Notes: generated from the letters alone by a model not told the origin. A stretch of DNA of 64,000 nt from Nostoc sp. 'Peltigera membranacea cyanobiont' N6 (GCF_002949735.1 NZ_CP026681.1:3472001-3536000); one strand, 5' to 3'. Shown: positions 41,245-50,661, numbered from the stretch's first letter. Numbers and translations: made by a program.

Positions 41245-42600
41245 ATGCAAGTTTCAGAAAATTCTGTTAATAATACGGCTAGTTTAAAGAATTTGAAAGG
41301 GTTTGATGAGAGTCATCCGCCTAGCCCGAAGTTAATTGATAGTTGTGTCCATTGTGGATTTTGTCTCTCGACTTGTCCCAGCTATCGGGTGCTTGGTAAG
41401 GAGATGGATTCACCTAGAGGACGTATCTATTTAATGGATGCGATTAATGAGGGTGAGATTGCTTTAAATACGGCAACTGTAGAACATTTTGATTCTTGTT
41501 TGGGATGTCTTGCTTGTGTAAGCACTTGTCCTTCTGGGGTGCAGTATGATAAGTTGATTTCTGCAACTCGTCACCAAATTGAACGGAATTATCCCCGCAG
41601 TTTGCCAGATCAATTTATTCGGAAACTGATATTTTCTTTGTTTCCCTATCCCAATCTTTTACGAGTTTTATTAGTTCCGTTGTTGGTTTATCAAAAGTTG
41701 GGGTTTGCTAAATTCTTTAGCGCTACAGGTTTACTTAATAAAATATCGCCTCGTTTGGCAGCAATGGAATCAATTCTGCCAGAAATTACTCTCAAATCTT
41801 TTCAAGATAATTTGCCTAGTGTGATTCCTGCTAAAGGTGAGAAGCGGTATCGCGTTGGGGTAATTTTGGGTTGCGTCCAACGGCTGTTTTTCTCCCCCGT
41901 GAATGAAGCAACGGTGCGGGTTTTAACGGCGAATGGTTGTGAAGTTGTGATTCCCAAATCTCAAGGTTGTTGTGCGGCGCTTCCCGAACATCAAGGGCAA
42001 ACAGAACAGGCGAAAGCTTTAGCAAGGCAGATGATTGATAGTTTTGCCAAGACAGATGTAGATTTCGTGATTATCAATGCTGCTGGTTGTGGTCATACTT
42101 TGAAAGAATACGGTCATATTTTAGAAAATGACCCAGAATATCGGGAAAAGGCGAAGGATTTTGCTGCTAAAGTTAAAGATGCTCAAGAGTTTTTGGCAAC
42201 TGTTGGTTTAACAGCAAAACTGTCGCCACTGACTGATAAACCTTTGAATTTAGTTTATCAAGATGCGTGTCATTTATTGCATGGTCAAAAGATTAGCGTG
42301 CAACCCCGTCAGGTATTGCGACAAATTCCGGGAGTGAAATTGAGAGAACCAATAGATGCAGCTTTATGTTGTGGCAGTGCTGGGGTTTATAATATGCTGC
42401 AACCAGAAATTGCTGAGGAATTAGGTCGGCAAAAAGTAGAGAATTTGTTGAATACTGGTGCTGAGTTGATTGCTTCTGCTAATCCGGGGTGTACTTTGCA
42501 AATTACTAAACATTTGCAGTTGCAGGGTAAGAAGATTTCAGTTATTCATCCAATGGAGTTGTTAGATTATTCGATTCGCGGTGAAAAGTTGAAATTGTAG
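41245..42600 (+). CDS. glcF: Glycolate oxidase iron-sulfur subunit GlcF
   Basis: A 451-residue electron-transfer subunit with two [4Fe-4S] ferredoxin motifs: C34-x2-C37-x2-C40-x3-C44 (CVHCGFCLSTCP) and C85, C88, C91, C95 (CLGCLACVSTCP). Two CCG domains follow (GCCAALPEHQG and ALCCGSAGVYNM, with AGCGHTLKEYG), as in the heterodisulfide reductase/GlcF family. It passes electrons from the FAD subunits to the membrane. It follows glcE by 62 bases, with a GAGAGGGG ribosome site in a CGCAGAGACGC-type repeat. The catalytic GlcD is not in the window. Confidence 0.9.
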   Translation: MQVSENSVNNTASLKNLKGFDESHPPSPKLIDSCVHCGFCLSTCPSYRVLGKEMDSPRGRIYLMDAINEGEIALNTATVEHFDSCLGCLACVSTCPSGVQYDKLISATRHQIERNYPRSLPDQFIRKLIFSLFPYPNLLRVLLVPLLVYQKLGFAKFFSATGLLNKISPRLAAMESILPEITLKSFQDNLPSVIPAKGEKRYRVGVILGCVQRLFFSPVNEATVRVLTANGCEVVIPKSQGCCAALPEHQGQTEQAKALARQMIDSFAKTDVDFVIINAAGCGHTLKEYGHILENDPEYREKAKDFAAKVKDAQEFLATVGLTAKLSPLTDKPLNLVYQDACHLLHGQKISVQPRQVLRQIPGVKLREPIDAALCCGSAGVYNMLQPEIAEELGRQKVENLLNTGAELIASANPGCTLQITKHLQLQGKKISVIHPMELLDYSIRGEKLKL

Positions 42601-42677
42601 TAAATTGGGGTGCGTTAAACTCTGTCTTAACGCACCTTACTATTAAGTATTTATTTAAAAAGATATTACCAAATAAA

Positions 42678-43006
42678 AATATTTTGCTGCTTGTGCAATT
42701 GATGATTGGCACTTTTTTCTCACGCACGTTCCAAATAATCCTAATGCACGCATTTACCGTATTTTTGAGCCACAGTGGAAAGAAGTAATTTTACTATGGT
42801 TGGGGCGAGAGGATGTGGCGAAGGAGAAAAAAGAAGAGTTTATCAAAGCTTTAGTTGAATTTGATGATGGCTGCTGGTATTTCTATAAACTTCGAGCCTA
42901 TCTTCTAGCTGCTGCTGGAATAGCTGAATTTAGAGACTGTAGCTTGCGTGAAGAAATTGTCGGGAGATTGTTGATTGGAGTTTTAGTAGTACCTACAGGT
43001 AAATAA
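42678..43006 (+). pseudogene. C-terminal remnant of a NACHT/HEAT-type protein
   Basis: A frame of about 109 codons without a credible start, entered after a TAA near 42676. It reads YFAACAIDDWHFFLTHVPNN, then FEPQWKEVILLWLGREDV, then LVEFDDGCWYFYKLRAYLLA and GIAEFRDCS. This is the segment I know from the junction of NACHT-ATPase and HEAT-repeat parts in cyanobacterial STAND proteins, usually followed by many more repeats. Here both the ATPase and the rest of the repeats are missing. A decayed fossil of a signalling/defence-type STAND gene. Confidence 0.6.
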
Positions 43007-43413
43007 ATATGAGTAATAGATATCATACGTTGCAAATCATTAGCGAAGAAGAAATTCCAGAGCAGATAAAGAAACAGTAGATTATTATTATAATTTGATA
43101 AACATTTTAGAAGTAAATTCTGTTTTGCTCAATATATAGATGGTTGCAAAAGGGCGGGGCGATTGGTTTGCGATCTCTTGTCTATCTATGAAAGGTTAGA
43201 TTTCGGGTGATTTGTGGGGATGAAGAAATAACGCTTTCACGAGTTTTGCAGGGTTGCAAGTGGCTCTATGATTATCTGAAGAATAACCCGAATGTGAATA
43301 AGAGCGATCGCCATTTCTTCTCAAGTCTTACCCTTTTCTCTTCTCATAGGACGATGAAGTAAGCTATTTGCCATGTCATCATCAATAAAACAAAACGTCA
43401 GCCGAGGTTTTTT
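43007..43413. other. Degenerate region downstream of the NACHT/HEAT remnant
   Basis: No intact gene. A startless frame at about 43195-43365 (FRVICGDEEITLSRVLQGCK, then WLYDYLKNNPN) looks like further decayed coding sequence. A 23-codon frame at 43009-43080 is not called. Confidence 0.4.
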
Positions 43414-44082
43414 ATGGCATTAGAGGGAGTAATTTTAGATGTTGATGGTACACTGGTATTAAGTAATGATGCTCATGCAAATAGCTGGGTAGAGGCATTT
43501 GCAGCTTATGACCTAGAAGTGCCATTTGAAACACTCAGACCACTCATGGGCATGGGTGGAGATCAACTGATTCCTAAAGTAGCGCCAGAATTAAATAGTG
43601 AAGAAGGAACTGGCAAAGCGATCGCTAAACGACGCAAAGAACTATTATTTAACAAATTAATACCGCAAATTACTGCTGCCAATGGTAGCAGGGAATTAAT
43701 CTTAAAGATGCAAAAATCGGGCTTGCATCTGGTTGTTGCTAGTTCAGCAAGTTCTGAAGAACTTGAGATCGTGCTCAAAATTGCCCAAGTAGATGACTTG
43801 CTATCGGAAGTAACTACATCCGATGATGCCGAAGCATCTAAACCTGCTCCTGACATTGTACAAGCCGCCTTGAAAAAAGGGAAAATGACACCCGATAAAG
43901 TAGTAATGCTAGGTGATTCTCCCTATGATATTGAGTCTGCCGGTAAAGCAGGGGTAGGGGTGATTGCTTTGCGCTGCGGTGGCTTTAACGATGAACAACT
44001 GGCGGGAGCGATCGCAATTTACAACGATCCAAAAGATTTGCTACAGCACTATGACTCTTCTATCTTGGGTGCAAATGGGTAA
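43414..44082 (+). CDS. HAD-superfamily phosphatase (phosphoglycolate phosphatase/beta-PGM-like)
   Basis: A 222-residue HAD subfamily IA hydrolase: motif I VILDVDGTLV (D9, D11), a cap domain at about 16-80, motif II VVASSASS, motif III Lys in EASKPAPDIVQAALKK and motif IV MLGDSPYDIESAGKAG. It removes phosphate from small phosphorylated molecules. The specific substrate is not readable; DVDGTLVLSNDAHANSW resembles beta-phosphoglucomutase/phosphoglycolate phosphatase relatives. Proximity to glcEF makes 2-phosphoglycolate an attractive but unproven substrate. The ATG follows GAGG at 43404-43407. Confidence 0.8.
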   Translation: MALEGVILDVDGTLVLSNDAHANSWVEAFAAYDLEVPFETLRPLMGMGGDQLIPKVAPELNSEEGTGKAIAKRRKELLFNKLIPQITAANGSRELILKMQKSGLHLVVASSASSEELEIVLKIAQVDDLLSEVTTSDDAEASKPAPDIVQAALKKGKMTPDKVVMLGDSPYDIESAGKAGVGVIALRCGGFNDEQLAGAIAIYNDPKDLLQHYDSSILGANG

Positions 44083-44192
44083 GTGATATCTGGCGACAAG
44101 CCGAGTCAGCGTCTACGCACTTTCTAGAATTATTGCAGGCGATCGCAAACCACACACAACTAAACTAGAAAGTAAGATGTTCAGGATAGCTT

Positions 44193-44276
44193 ATGGACGC
44201 TGTTACAACCACGTTACCTTCTACCCTCAAATTGAAAATCGACTTAACTGACGAGCAATTTTTCTGCATTAAAACT
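44193..44276 (+). pseudogene. N-terminal remnant of a Uma2-family endonuclease gene
   Basis: From ATG 44193 the frame reads MDAVTTTLPSTLKLKIDLTD then EQFFCIK. This is the usual opening of the Uma2 (PD-(D/E)XK-like) proteins abundant in cyanobacteria (...LKLxIDLTDEQFFxLC). After about 26 codons the similarity stops and element sequence begins, so the gene has been cut off. Confidence 0.5.
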
Positions 44277-44311
44277 ATTCTCGCATTCACAATTATTTAT
44301 TCTTGCTATTT

Positions 44312-44434
44312 GCCAATAAGTATGTGTAGGGTCTGTTAGACGGAACGTCGTAACGCGCTATAAACTTGGGATGGTGCCGTACTCTCCTTGCTAACGCACC
44401 CTACACATATTTTAAAAATAAAATACTAGTCCTA
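44312..44434. mobile_element. Right half of an IS630-related miniature element (family 2)
   Basis: TGTGTAGGGTCTGTTAGAC faces CTAACGCACCCTACACATA. It ends in AAAATACTAGTCCTA, followed by TA, just as in the complete copy at 50456-50603. The left terminal repeat is missing. Confidence 0.55.
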
Positions 44435-44510
44435 TACAAGCGATGACTGCTAAATTACTAAATCTGTCTCTTGAAGAAGTCAGAAAGCTAATACGTTATC
44501 AAGTTAAAAA

Positions 44511-44738
44511 TCAATCTCGGTTAAAACCACAACCCAAACAACGCATACAAACAAAGAAAGTCGCTAAAACTGAGATGATTTCAAATACTAATTGAAATGA
44601 CACGGGAGCTAAAGCAAACCCCCAAACTAGAGAAATTGTTCCAGCTAACATAGCCGCAATGCGATGAATTTCGTCTTTACTTCTCCAAGCCAAGAAAGAA
44701 GTTCCTAAACCAATTAATAATAAGACTACGCTAATCAT
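44511..44738 (-). CDS. Small membrane protein
   Basis: A 75-residue protein with two to three hydrophobic segments (ISVVLLLIGLGTSFLAW; MLAGTISLVWGFALAPVSFQ; LVFEIISVLATFFVCM) and a short CLGCGFNRD tail. It resembles small cyanobacterial membrane proteins of unknown function; I recognise no named family. It is isolated between mobile-element remnants. The antisense frame is less plausible. Confidence 0.55.
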   Translation of the reverse strand: MISVVLLLIGLGTSFLAWRSKDEIHRIAAMLAGTISLVWGFALAPVSFQLVFEIISVLATFFVCMRCLGCGFNRD

Positions 44739-45198
44739 AACGATATTTATTGTAGAAGCTGTAATGCTAGGTATATTCCAATTCTATAAAAATCATATTT
44801 GATTTTTGAACAAAATTAGGTATTGTAGCTAGGGGAGCCAGTACGTTGCGGAGGTTCCCTCCCTTGTAGCAACTGGCGTTGTGTTATAACGCATAACGAA
44901 CCATTATCGAGGGTTTGGTGCCGTACTCTCCTTACTAACCTACGGTGTACACACATCTTTGTACAACCCCAAAATCGTTGGAGATCCCCCTAAATCCCCC
45001 AATTTATCGGGGGACTTTAAGAGGCTTTTGCCCCCCTTTTGAAGGGGGGTTGGGGGGATCAAAAGCCTATGAAGCAACTCTAAAAGACTTGTGTGTACAC
45101 CGTAGCCTTACTAACACAACGCCCATTCGCTGATAGACAAAACCAAAATCGGTAGACAGAAAGGGTAAAAGGCTGACAGTAGAGTTAATCTTGCCACT
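44739..45198. other. Nested miniature elements
   Basis: The left end of a family 2 element starts at about 44785 (TATAAAAATCATATTTGATT). Its interior is interrupted by a complete family 3 element at 44940-45105. No gene. Confidence 0.6.
44940..45105. mobile_element. Miniature element, family 3, with perfect 10-bp target duplication
   Basis: 166 bp bounded by perfect 16-bp inverted repeats CTACGGTGTACACACA / TGTGTGTACACCGTAG. It is flanked by the direct repeat CCTTACTAAC at 44930-44939 and 45106-45115. The interior is a palindromic GATCCCCCTAAATCCCCC / GGGGGGTTGGGGGGATC block. A diverged second copy lies at 60151-60314. Confidence 0.85.
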
Positions 45199-48100
45199 TT
45201 ACCAAGGATTGCCAACCATTGTGAATCCAGCCCAATAATAAGGATGGGTAAGTAATTGCTCCCCTTCATCACCACTGTTATTAGGTAGAGGTAGGCTCCC
45301 CACTACTCCTAAACCTTGTATTTGACCATTTTTTACGTAAATCTGCCCTTTTGCCATACCTAACTGAGCCTGTCTGAGGGCTTCTGCTTTAATCCGAGAT
45401 GTCCTCAAGTTTTCATAAAATTTCGTCATCAAGGCTGCTGTACCAGCATCATTAACCGACCAAAGACTGGCGACAGTAGTTTTTACGCCTGCTAGCACAG
45501 CTAAACCTGCAAATCCAAGTTCCGACTCTTCATCCCCCAAAGCTGTTCTACAAGCACTCAGCACCAGCATTTCAACTTCAGGTTCATTCAAGCGCAACTG
45601 CCGTAATTGGTTCAAGCGTAACTTGTCTTCCCACAGTTGAATATAAGAATTACTCAAAGCACCGGTAGTAAAATCGGCGTGGGTTGCCATGTGAATAATC
45701 CCAAAAGGTTGTTGGCGGCGGATAGTTTTGAGATTTTCTAAAGTGGCTTGCTTGTCTAACAATAATTTGCCCTGCCAGAGTTTAGACACCAGTGTTGATA
45801 ACTCCAGAGGAACTGCTGGTAAAGGCTCTTGTCCCTGAGTACTCTCAGAAATGCCCATCGCTAAGACTTGAGATTTTTTAATGTCTTTATAAAGGGTGTT
45901 AGTCAAGCTCAGACTAGGCATCAACCCAATGCTATATTTTTCTATTAGAAACCCTTTGCCATCATGAAGTGCTGCCATTGGGGTTGAACGTAATCCAATA
46001 TCTGGTAAAAAGACTAGATTATTGATTTCTCTTGCCTGTAAATCTGCCTCTAGTGGTGCAATAATCCAGCGATAAAGTTGTTGCGATGGACGCAAATAAC
46101 CGGTGCGGCGACGGTTTTGTGGACTAACTATTTGGTCGCGAAATTCTTGAGCTACTTTGAGAACTTTAGCTCTGGTTGTTTCGGGGATGCGCTTACGGAT
46201 GGGGTTGCCTTTTCCAGTTACTACGACTATTTCCAGTTGATCGCTATCCTGTTCTGCTAGAGTATTTAACTGTTTGGTAAATTTTTCAGCTTTGCCTAAA
46301 TTTCTCTCTGGTATTATCTCCACCGGGACAAAACTGATGTAAATAAATGCAGGTTTAACACCAGTCGCTTCCTCAATTTTATGAGCAATTCCTTTAGCAT
46401 CATCTAGTGTTTTGATTCTAGGAGTAGGGATGCCTAAATGGTCGGCAAAATCATCTGTGAAATCAGTTTCGGGTGTGGGATCGGTATTAATAACGGGGTT
46501 ATCAATATTAGGATTATTTGGAACAGGGTTAACTGGTTTACCTGGAGTGCATTGGAATGAGCAGGGGGGAAGAGTTGGGGTAGGAATCGGGTTAAAAGTT
46601 GGGGCAGGAGTCGGGTTAAAAGTTGGGGTAGGAATCGGAGTCGGAATCGTGGTAGGAATCTGACTGACGTTGATTCCTACCTGTACAGATGCAGAAGAGG
46701 AAACGCGGTCATTTGCACTAATTACAAAAGCATTTAGCGATCCGTTAGTATCTGCTGGAGGTGTGTAAACTAAAGTATCGTTGCTAGATAAGGTAGTAAC
46801 ACCAGGGACGACGGGAAGACCGTTGACAGTGAGAGTTCCTGTATTCACTACATCAATCTGGATGGAGGTGATGTCATTATTTGCATCGCTGACCAGTGCA
46901 GCCAAACTAGAGAATGTCAAGGTTACTGGTTGATTGGTCTGGGTATTGGGTAGCGATGAGTTTGCCGTTAATGTCGGCGGGGTGTTGACGGAAGTAATGG
47001 TAATGCCGGTTGGGGTGCCGCTAGCATCTCCGCCATTAGGTAAGACTGGGAAGTTACCCGAAGCGATGATTGAATCCCCTCTATTAAGCGATCCTGCTGT
47101 GCCATTGACACTTGCATCACCGACGATAAAATCCACATTGTTTGGGCCACCATCGTGTTGAATTCTGATAGTACCTCCCACAAGAGGTTGAGCGTTAGTA
47201 CCTCCTGCACTAGTAAAAAATCCACCAGTAGCGATCGCCTCACCCGCTCCTATTCCTTGAATCAGTCCGTTGGTTAGCACTTGCACATTGCCACCTTGAA
47301 CAGTGTTACCATCAACAAAATCATCGGCGATCGCCTGAGTGTTGATGTTGGTAAAACGAATATTGCTGCCAGCAGTATTGGTAGTCTGTAAAGTAACGTT
47401 GCCACCTGTAACATTTCCAGTCCCATCCACTTCGATGGCGATCGCTGAGGCATTAATGCCATCATTAACGGTGATATTCTCTGTGGCAGTTAAGCTGACT
47501 GCGCCAGCTGCCCCGATAAAACCGCCGCCTCCCGTCTTGGCTACAGACGAGTTTATTCCCCCTGTGGTAATACTACCTGCGGTGGTACTAACTTGTACAT
47601 TGCCACCAGTACCTAACCCACCAGCATCATTGGAAGAGGAATTAATGGTATCTGTAAGGATATTGCCTGCCGCCGTCAAAGTCACCGTTCCACCCGTGGC
47701 ATCGCCAATCCCTCCACTATCGCTAGTGTTAATCTGATTCAGGGTAATTCCACCATTACTGCTAGTGACTTGAACATTACCTGCTGAGTAGCCTTGTCCG
47801 CTGGCAATAATGTTGCCTGCACTAATGTTGCCACTGGCAGACAAGTTTACATCGCCACTTCTATTGAAATTACGAGTTGTATCTAGATTTCCCAATAACA
47901 GGCTGGCTCCCGAAATGTTTATTACTCCTCCGGTTGTCGCGATTGTGTTGGTAGGGTCAACAAAGTTTACAGAACCATTTTGCGAAGTTAAGCTGAAGCT
48001 ACCACCGCCTAAGTTTAATGTAGCGACACCAGGGGTAGTTACTCCGAGCGTAGCTCCGGTGATGTTATTGATAGTAATATTGCCTGTGGCTTGTAAGTTA

Positions 48101-50286
48101 ATATTTGCACCCGAAGCTGCGATCGCACCCCATGAAACTGTATTAGCTCCAATATCTGCATCCGCAAAGGCAATGTTGCCAGCTGTGGCATCAAAATCAC
48201 CTGTCCCTGCTGCACCATCAATAATGGTCAATGTGCTGGGGTCTAGTAATAAAGTGCCAAAACTGCCATTGGGGGCTGAAGTATCTACTAAACCGTTGAA
48301 GGTCAAGAAATTTTTGCCTGATACTTCTACGAAACCACCATTGCCAACAGTTGCTCCTCCACGAGCCGAAATGTTACCAAAATATTGAGTTGTATCGTTA
48401 CCCCAAACAATTACCCGTCCGCCGTTTCCATTCAAATTGCTATCGGCATTAATGACGGAGTTGGAGTTAATATAAGTTTTATCTGCATTGGGCAAAGTCC
48501 CCTTTCCTTGGTAATCGCCGCCAATTAACACAGTACCGCCGCCATTATTTCCAGAGGCGTTAATATTGGCATCAATTACCGCGACTTTTTTACCCAAAGC
48601 AGTTATAGTACCGCCTGTTTGACTCGATACATCCACAATGCCCGAAACAATCGTTGTCCCTGGTGTTGTGGGAATTGTCACATTAGAGGCTGTTAATTTT
48701 ACTGTCCCATCAGGATTAGCAGTTAACCCTGTGTTCCCAACTGTGAGCAATTCTGGTAAAGATGCAATGGGAATTGTCCAGTTATTGGGTTGATTGCTAC
48801 TAGAGGCGAGAGGCTGAATTTCCAGACTCAGCAGATTTCCTGGCTGACTGAGACGCACCCAATTTTGTCCTGGTACTGATGTGACAGTAATCTGCCCTCC
48901 CGGTGCTGAGATTTGCCCAGTGTTGATTACAGTACCGCCCAATAAGGTCAAATTTTGCCCCGCACCTACTGCCAAATTTCCAGCATTTGCGATCGCTCCT
49001 GGCTGGTTCATACTAAAAGCAAATCCGTTGGGGTTTCCAACTAGAGCCGCGTAGTCATTAACACCGATGGCGTTGAACCAACTGCTACCAAAACCAATAC
49101 CATTGGCTGTTGTTGCGGTGAAAGCGCCAGGTACATTTAAGCTGGCGTTCGATCCAAAAACAAATCCGGCTGGATTCATCAAGAACAGGTTAGGATTGCC
49201 ACCTGTTACCTGAATTAAGCCATTGATGACTGAGGGATTCCCGCCTGTAATTCGACCAAGAATATTTTGCAGCGCCGGACTAGCTTGAAAGTTAGCAATT
49301 TGTTCTGGGGAAATGCCAAATTGTTGAAAGCTGTGGAAGAGATTAACACCATCCCTAGAAGTTGTACCCCCGGTGATATCAAGTCGATTACCGTTGGGTG
49401 TAACAATTGTGTTTGTCCCATCGGCAGCAGGGACAATTTGTTGTGCTTGAGCTAATTTTGCACTTGTGGAACTCACCAGAGGCAAAATAGCTAGTACTGA
49501 AGCGGCGATTTTGTGGAGTAGAGGTTTTTTCTGCCGCAAGATGAAGCGACCTGCGGGCAATTCTACATCGATTTGTAACTTGTCTGCTAATCTGCGTCGC
49601 CAAAGGGCTTGAGCGATCGCCTTCTGTGACCAGACTATTTGTTCTGTTCTTTTGGTGACAGACAGGCTTTGAGAGTGAATCCGGTAGAGGTAGAGTGGAT
49701 TTTGAACTCGGCGCACTTGGGCTACTTCTGAAAGTCGCAGACACAGGTCGTAATCGTAAGCAATACCACTAAAAGATGCGTTGATACCTCCCACCCGATC
49801 GTAAACTGAACGGCGCATGAGGCGGAAGTGGAAAGTCATGAAGTTTACCAACAGACCTTCTTGGGAGTAGGGAATGTCACAGCGATGACCGTAGCCAATG
49901 ACTTTGCCTTCTTCATCAATATTTAGGTAGTCGGTGTAAACAAATCCCGTTTCTGGATGGCAGTTGAGGACTGTTGCGGTTTCGGCGAGGGCAGTAGGCG
50001 CTAGGATATCATCACTGTCTACAAAACCAACGTAAGTACCGCTAGTTTGACCGATCGCTGCCTTACAAGCTTCAGCAACTCCCTGATGGTGTGCTTGGAC
50101 TACCCGGACTCGCCCATCTTGTTGAGTATAGGCATTAGCGATCGCCACCGATCCATCTGTGGAGCCATCATCCCAAATAAGTAGTTCAAAATCCTGCCAT
50201 GTCTGCGCTAAAACACTGGCGATCGCTACTCCAAGGTAAGACTCCCGGTTGTAATTGACGATGACTATGGAGATCAGTGGTGGCAT
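45199..50286 (-). CDS. Glycosyltransferase-2 / two-partner-secretion (TpsA) / CHAT fusion protein
   Basis: A 1695-residue protein from ATG 50286 (the GTG 50319 is less natural: family members begin MPPLISIVIVNYNRESYL). Parts in order: a GT2 glycosyltransferase, about 1-250, with FELLIWDDGSTDGS and the DSDD motif at D90-D93; a signal-peptide-like segment about 255-281 (KIAASVLAILPLVSSTSAKL); a filamentous-haemagglutinin-type TPS domain about 282-440 (NPNLFLMNPAGFVFGSNASL); a long beta-helix; an Ig/cadherin-like segment (NTPPTLTANSS...); Pro-Thr linkers; and a C-terminal CHAT caspase-like protease domain with His1536 (HMATHADF) and Cys1579 (LSACRTALGD). The internal export signal after a cytosolic enzyme domain is odd. 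The TpsB-type transporter at 52046 is the likely partner. No stop or frameshift breaks the fusion. Confidence 0.85.
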   Translation of the reverse strand: MPPLISIVIVNYNRESYLGVAIASVLAQTWQDFELLIWDDGSTDGSVAIANAYTQQDGRVRVVQAHHQGVAEACKAAIGQTSGTYVGFVDSDDILAPTALAETATVLNCHPETGFVYTDYLNIDEEGKVIGYGHRCDIPYSQEGLLVNFMTFHFRLMRRSVYDRVGGINASFSGIAYDYDLCLRLSEVAQVRRVQNPLYLYRIHSQSLSVTKRTEQIVWSQKAIAQALWRRRLADKLQIDVELPAGRFILRQKKPLLHKIAASVLAILPLVSSTSAKLAQAQQIVPAADGTNTIVTPNGNRLDITGGTTSRDGVNLFHSFQQFGISPEQIANFQASPALQNILGRITGGNPSVINGLIQVTGGNPNLFLMNPAGFVFGSNASLNVPGAFTATTANGIGFGSSWFNAIGVNDYAALVGNPNGFAFSMNQPGAIANAGNLAVGAGQNLTLLGGTVINTGQISAPGGQITVTSVPGQNWVRLSQPGNLLSLEIQPLASSSNQPNNWTIPIASLPELLTVGNTGLTANPDGTVKLTASNVTIPTTPGTTIVSGIVDVSSQTGGTITALGKKVAVIDANINASGNNGGGTVLIGGDYQGKGTLPNADKTYINSNSVINADSNLNGNGGRVIVWGNDTTQYFGNISARGGATVGNGGFVEVSGKNFLTFNGLVDTSAPNGSFGTLLLDPSTLTIIDGAAGTGDFDATAGNIAFADADIGANTVSWGAIAASGANINLQATGNITINNITGATLGVTTPGVATLNLGGGSFSLTSQNGSVNFVDPTNTIATTGGVINISGASLLLGNLDTTRNFNRSGDVNLSASGNISAGNIIASGQGYSAGNVQVTSSNGGITLNQINTSDSGGIGDATGGTVTLTAAGNILTDTINSSSNDAGGLGTGGNVQVSTTAGSITTGGINSSVAKTGGGGFIGAAGAVSLTATENITVNDGINASAIAIEVDGTGNVTGGNVTLQTTNTAGSNIRFTNINTQAIADDFVDGNTVQGGNVQVLTNGLIQGIGAGEAIATGGFFTSAGGTNAQPLVGGTIRIQHDGGPNNVDFIVGDASVNGTAGSLNRGDSIIASGNFPVLPNGGDASGTPTGITITSVNTPPTLTANSSLPNTQTNQPVTLTFSSLAALVSDANNDITSIQIDVVNTGTLTVNGLPVVPGVTTLSSNDTLVYTPPADTNGSLNAFVISANDRVSSSASVQVGINVSQIPTTIPTPIPTPTFNPTPAPTFNPIPTPTLPPCSFQCTPGKPVNPVPNNPNIDNPVINTDPTPETDFTDDFADHLGIPTPRIKTLDDAKGIAHKIEEATGVKPAFIYISFVPVEIIPERNLGKAEKFTKQLNTLAEQDSDQLEIVVVTGKGNPIRKRIPETTRAKVLKVAQEFRDQIVSPQNRRRTGYLRPSQQLYRWIIAPLEADLQAREINNLVFLPDIGLRSTPMAALHDGKGFLIEKYSIGLMPSLSLTNTLYKDIKKSQVLAMGISESTQGQEPLPAVPLELSTLVSKLWQGKLLLDKQATLENLKTIRRQQPFGIIHMATHADFTTGALSNSYIQLWEDKLRLNQLRQLRLNEPEVEMLVLSACRTALGDEESELGFAGLAVLAGVKTTVASLWSVNDAGTAALMTKFYENLRTSRIKAEALRQAQLGMAKGQIYVKNGQIQGLGVVGSLPLPNNSGDEGEQLLTHPYYWAGFTMVGNPW

Positions 50287-50455
50287 CGAAGTATTCCCAA
50301 GTTTTCTACCTCTTACCACAATATAATGCTAGGGGCTATCACTTAGAATAAATTGTTGTTAATTAACACAATGTGCAACTTATTTATTCTTAGAATCCCG
50401 CTTCCAAACCTCTCCCCCACTCCTGAGAGGCTTTAATACTTGCTTCCTAATGCTA

Positions 50456-50603
50456 TAGGAATCATATTTGATTTTTGAACAAAATTAGGTATTGTAGGGT
50501 GTGTTAGAACGCAGTTCGTAACGCACCAAACCCTTGATGATGGTGCGTTACGCTGTCGCTAACACACCCTACGTATCTTTTCATAAATCAAATACTAGTC
50601 CTA
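50456..50603. mobile_element. 148-bp miniature element related to the IS630 copy (family 2, complete)
   Basis: Left end TAGGAATCATATTTGATTTT, right end AAATCAAATACTAGTCCTA, both flanked by TA. These ends match the terminal repeats of the IS at 38325-39486 with few changes. The interior is a palindrome, GTAGGGTGTGTTAGAACG ... CTAACACACCCTAC, without coding capacity. Confidence 0.8.
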
Positions 50604-50661
50604 TACAAGGGTTAAGTTTGAGAAAACCTTTTAATTTACGATAATTTTTTAGTCATTAATT

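Larger units (their letters stand above)
44083..44510. other. Gap with a gene remnant and a miniature-element end
   Basis: It contains a diverged dispersed repeat (about 44085-44120), the Uma2 N-terminal remnant (44193) and the right half of an IS630-related element (44312-44434). A 50-codon plus frame from 44443 overlaps the next gene in antisense and is not called. Confidence 0.5.
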
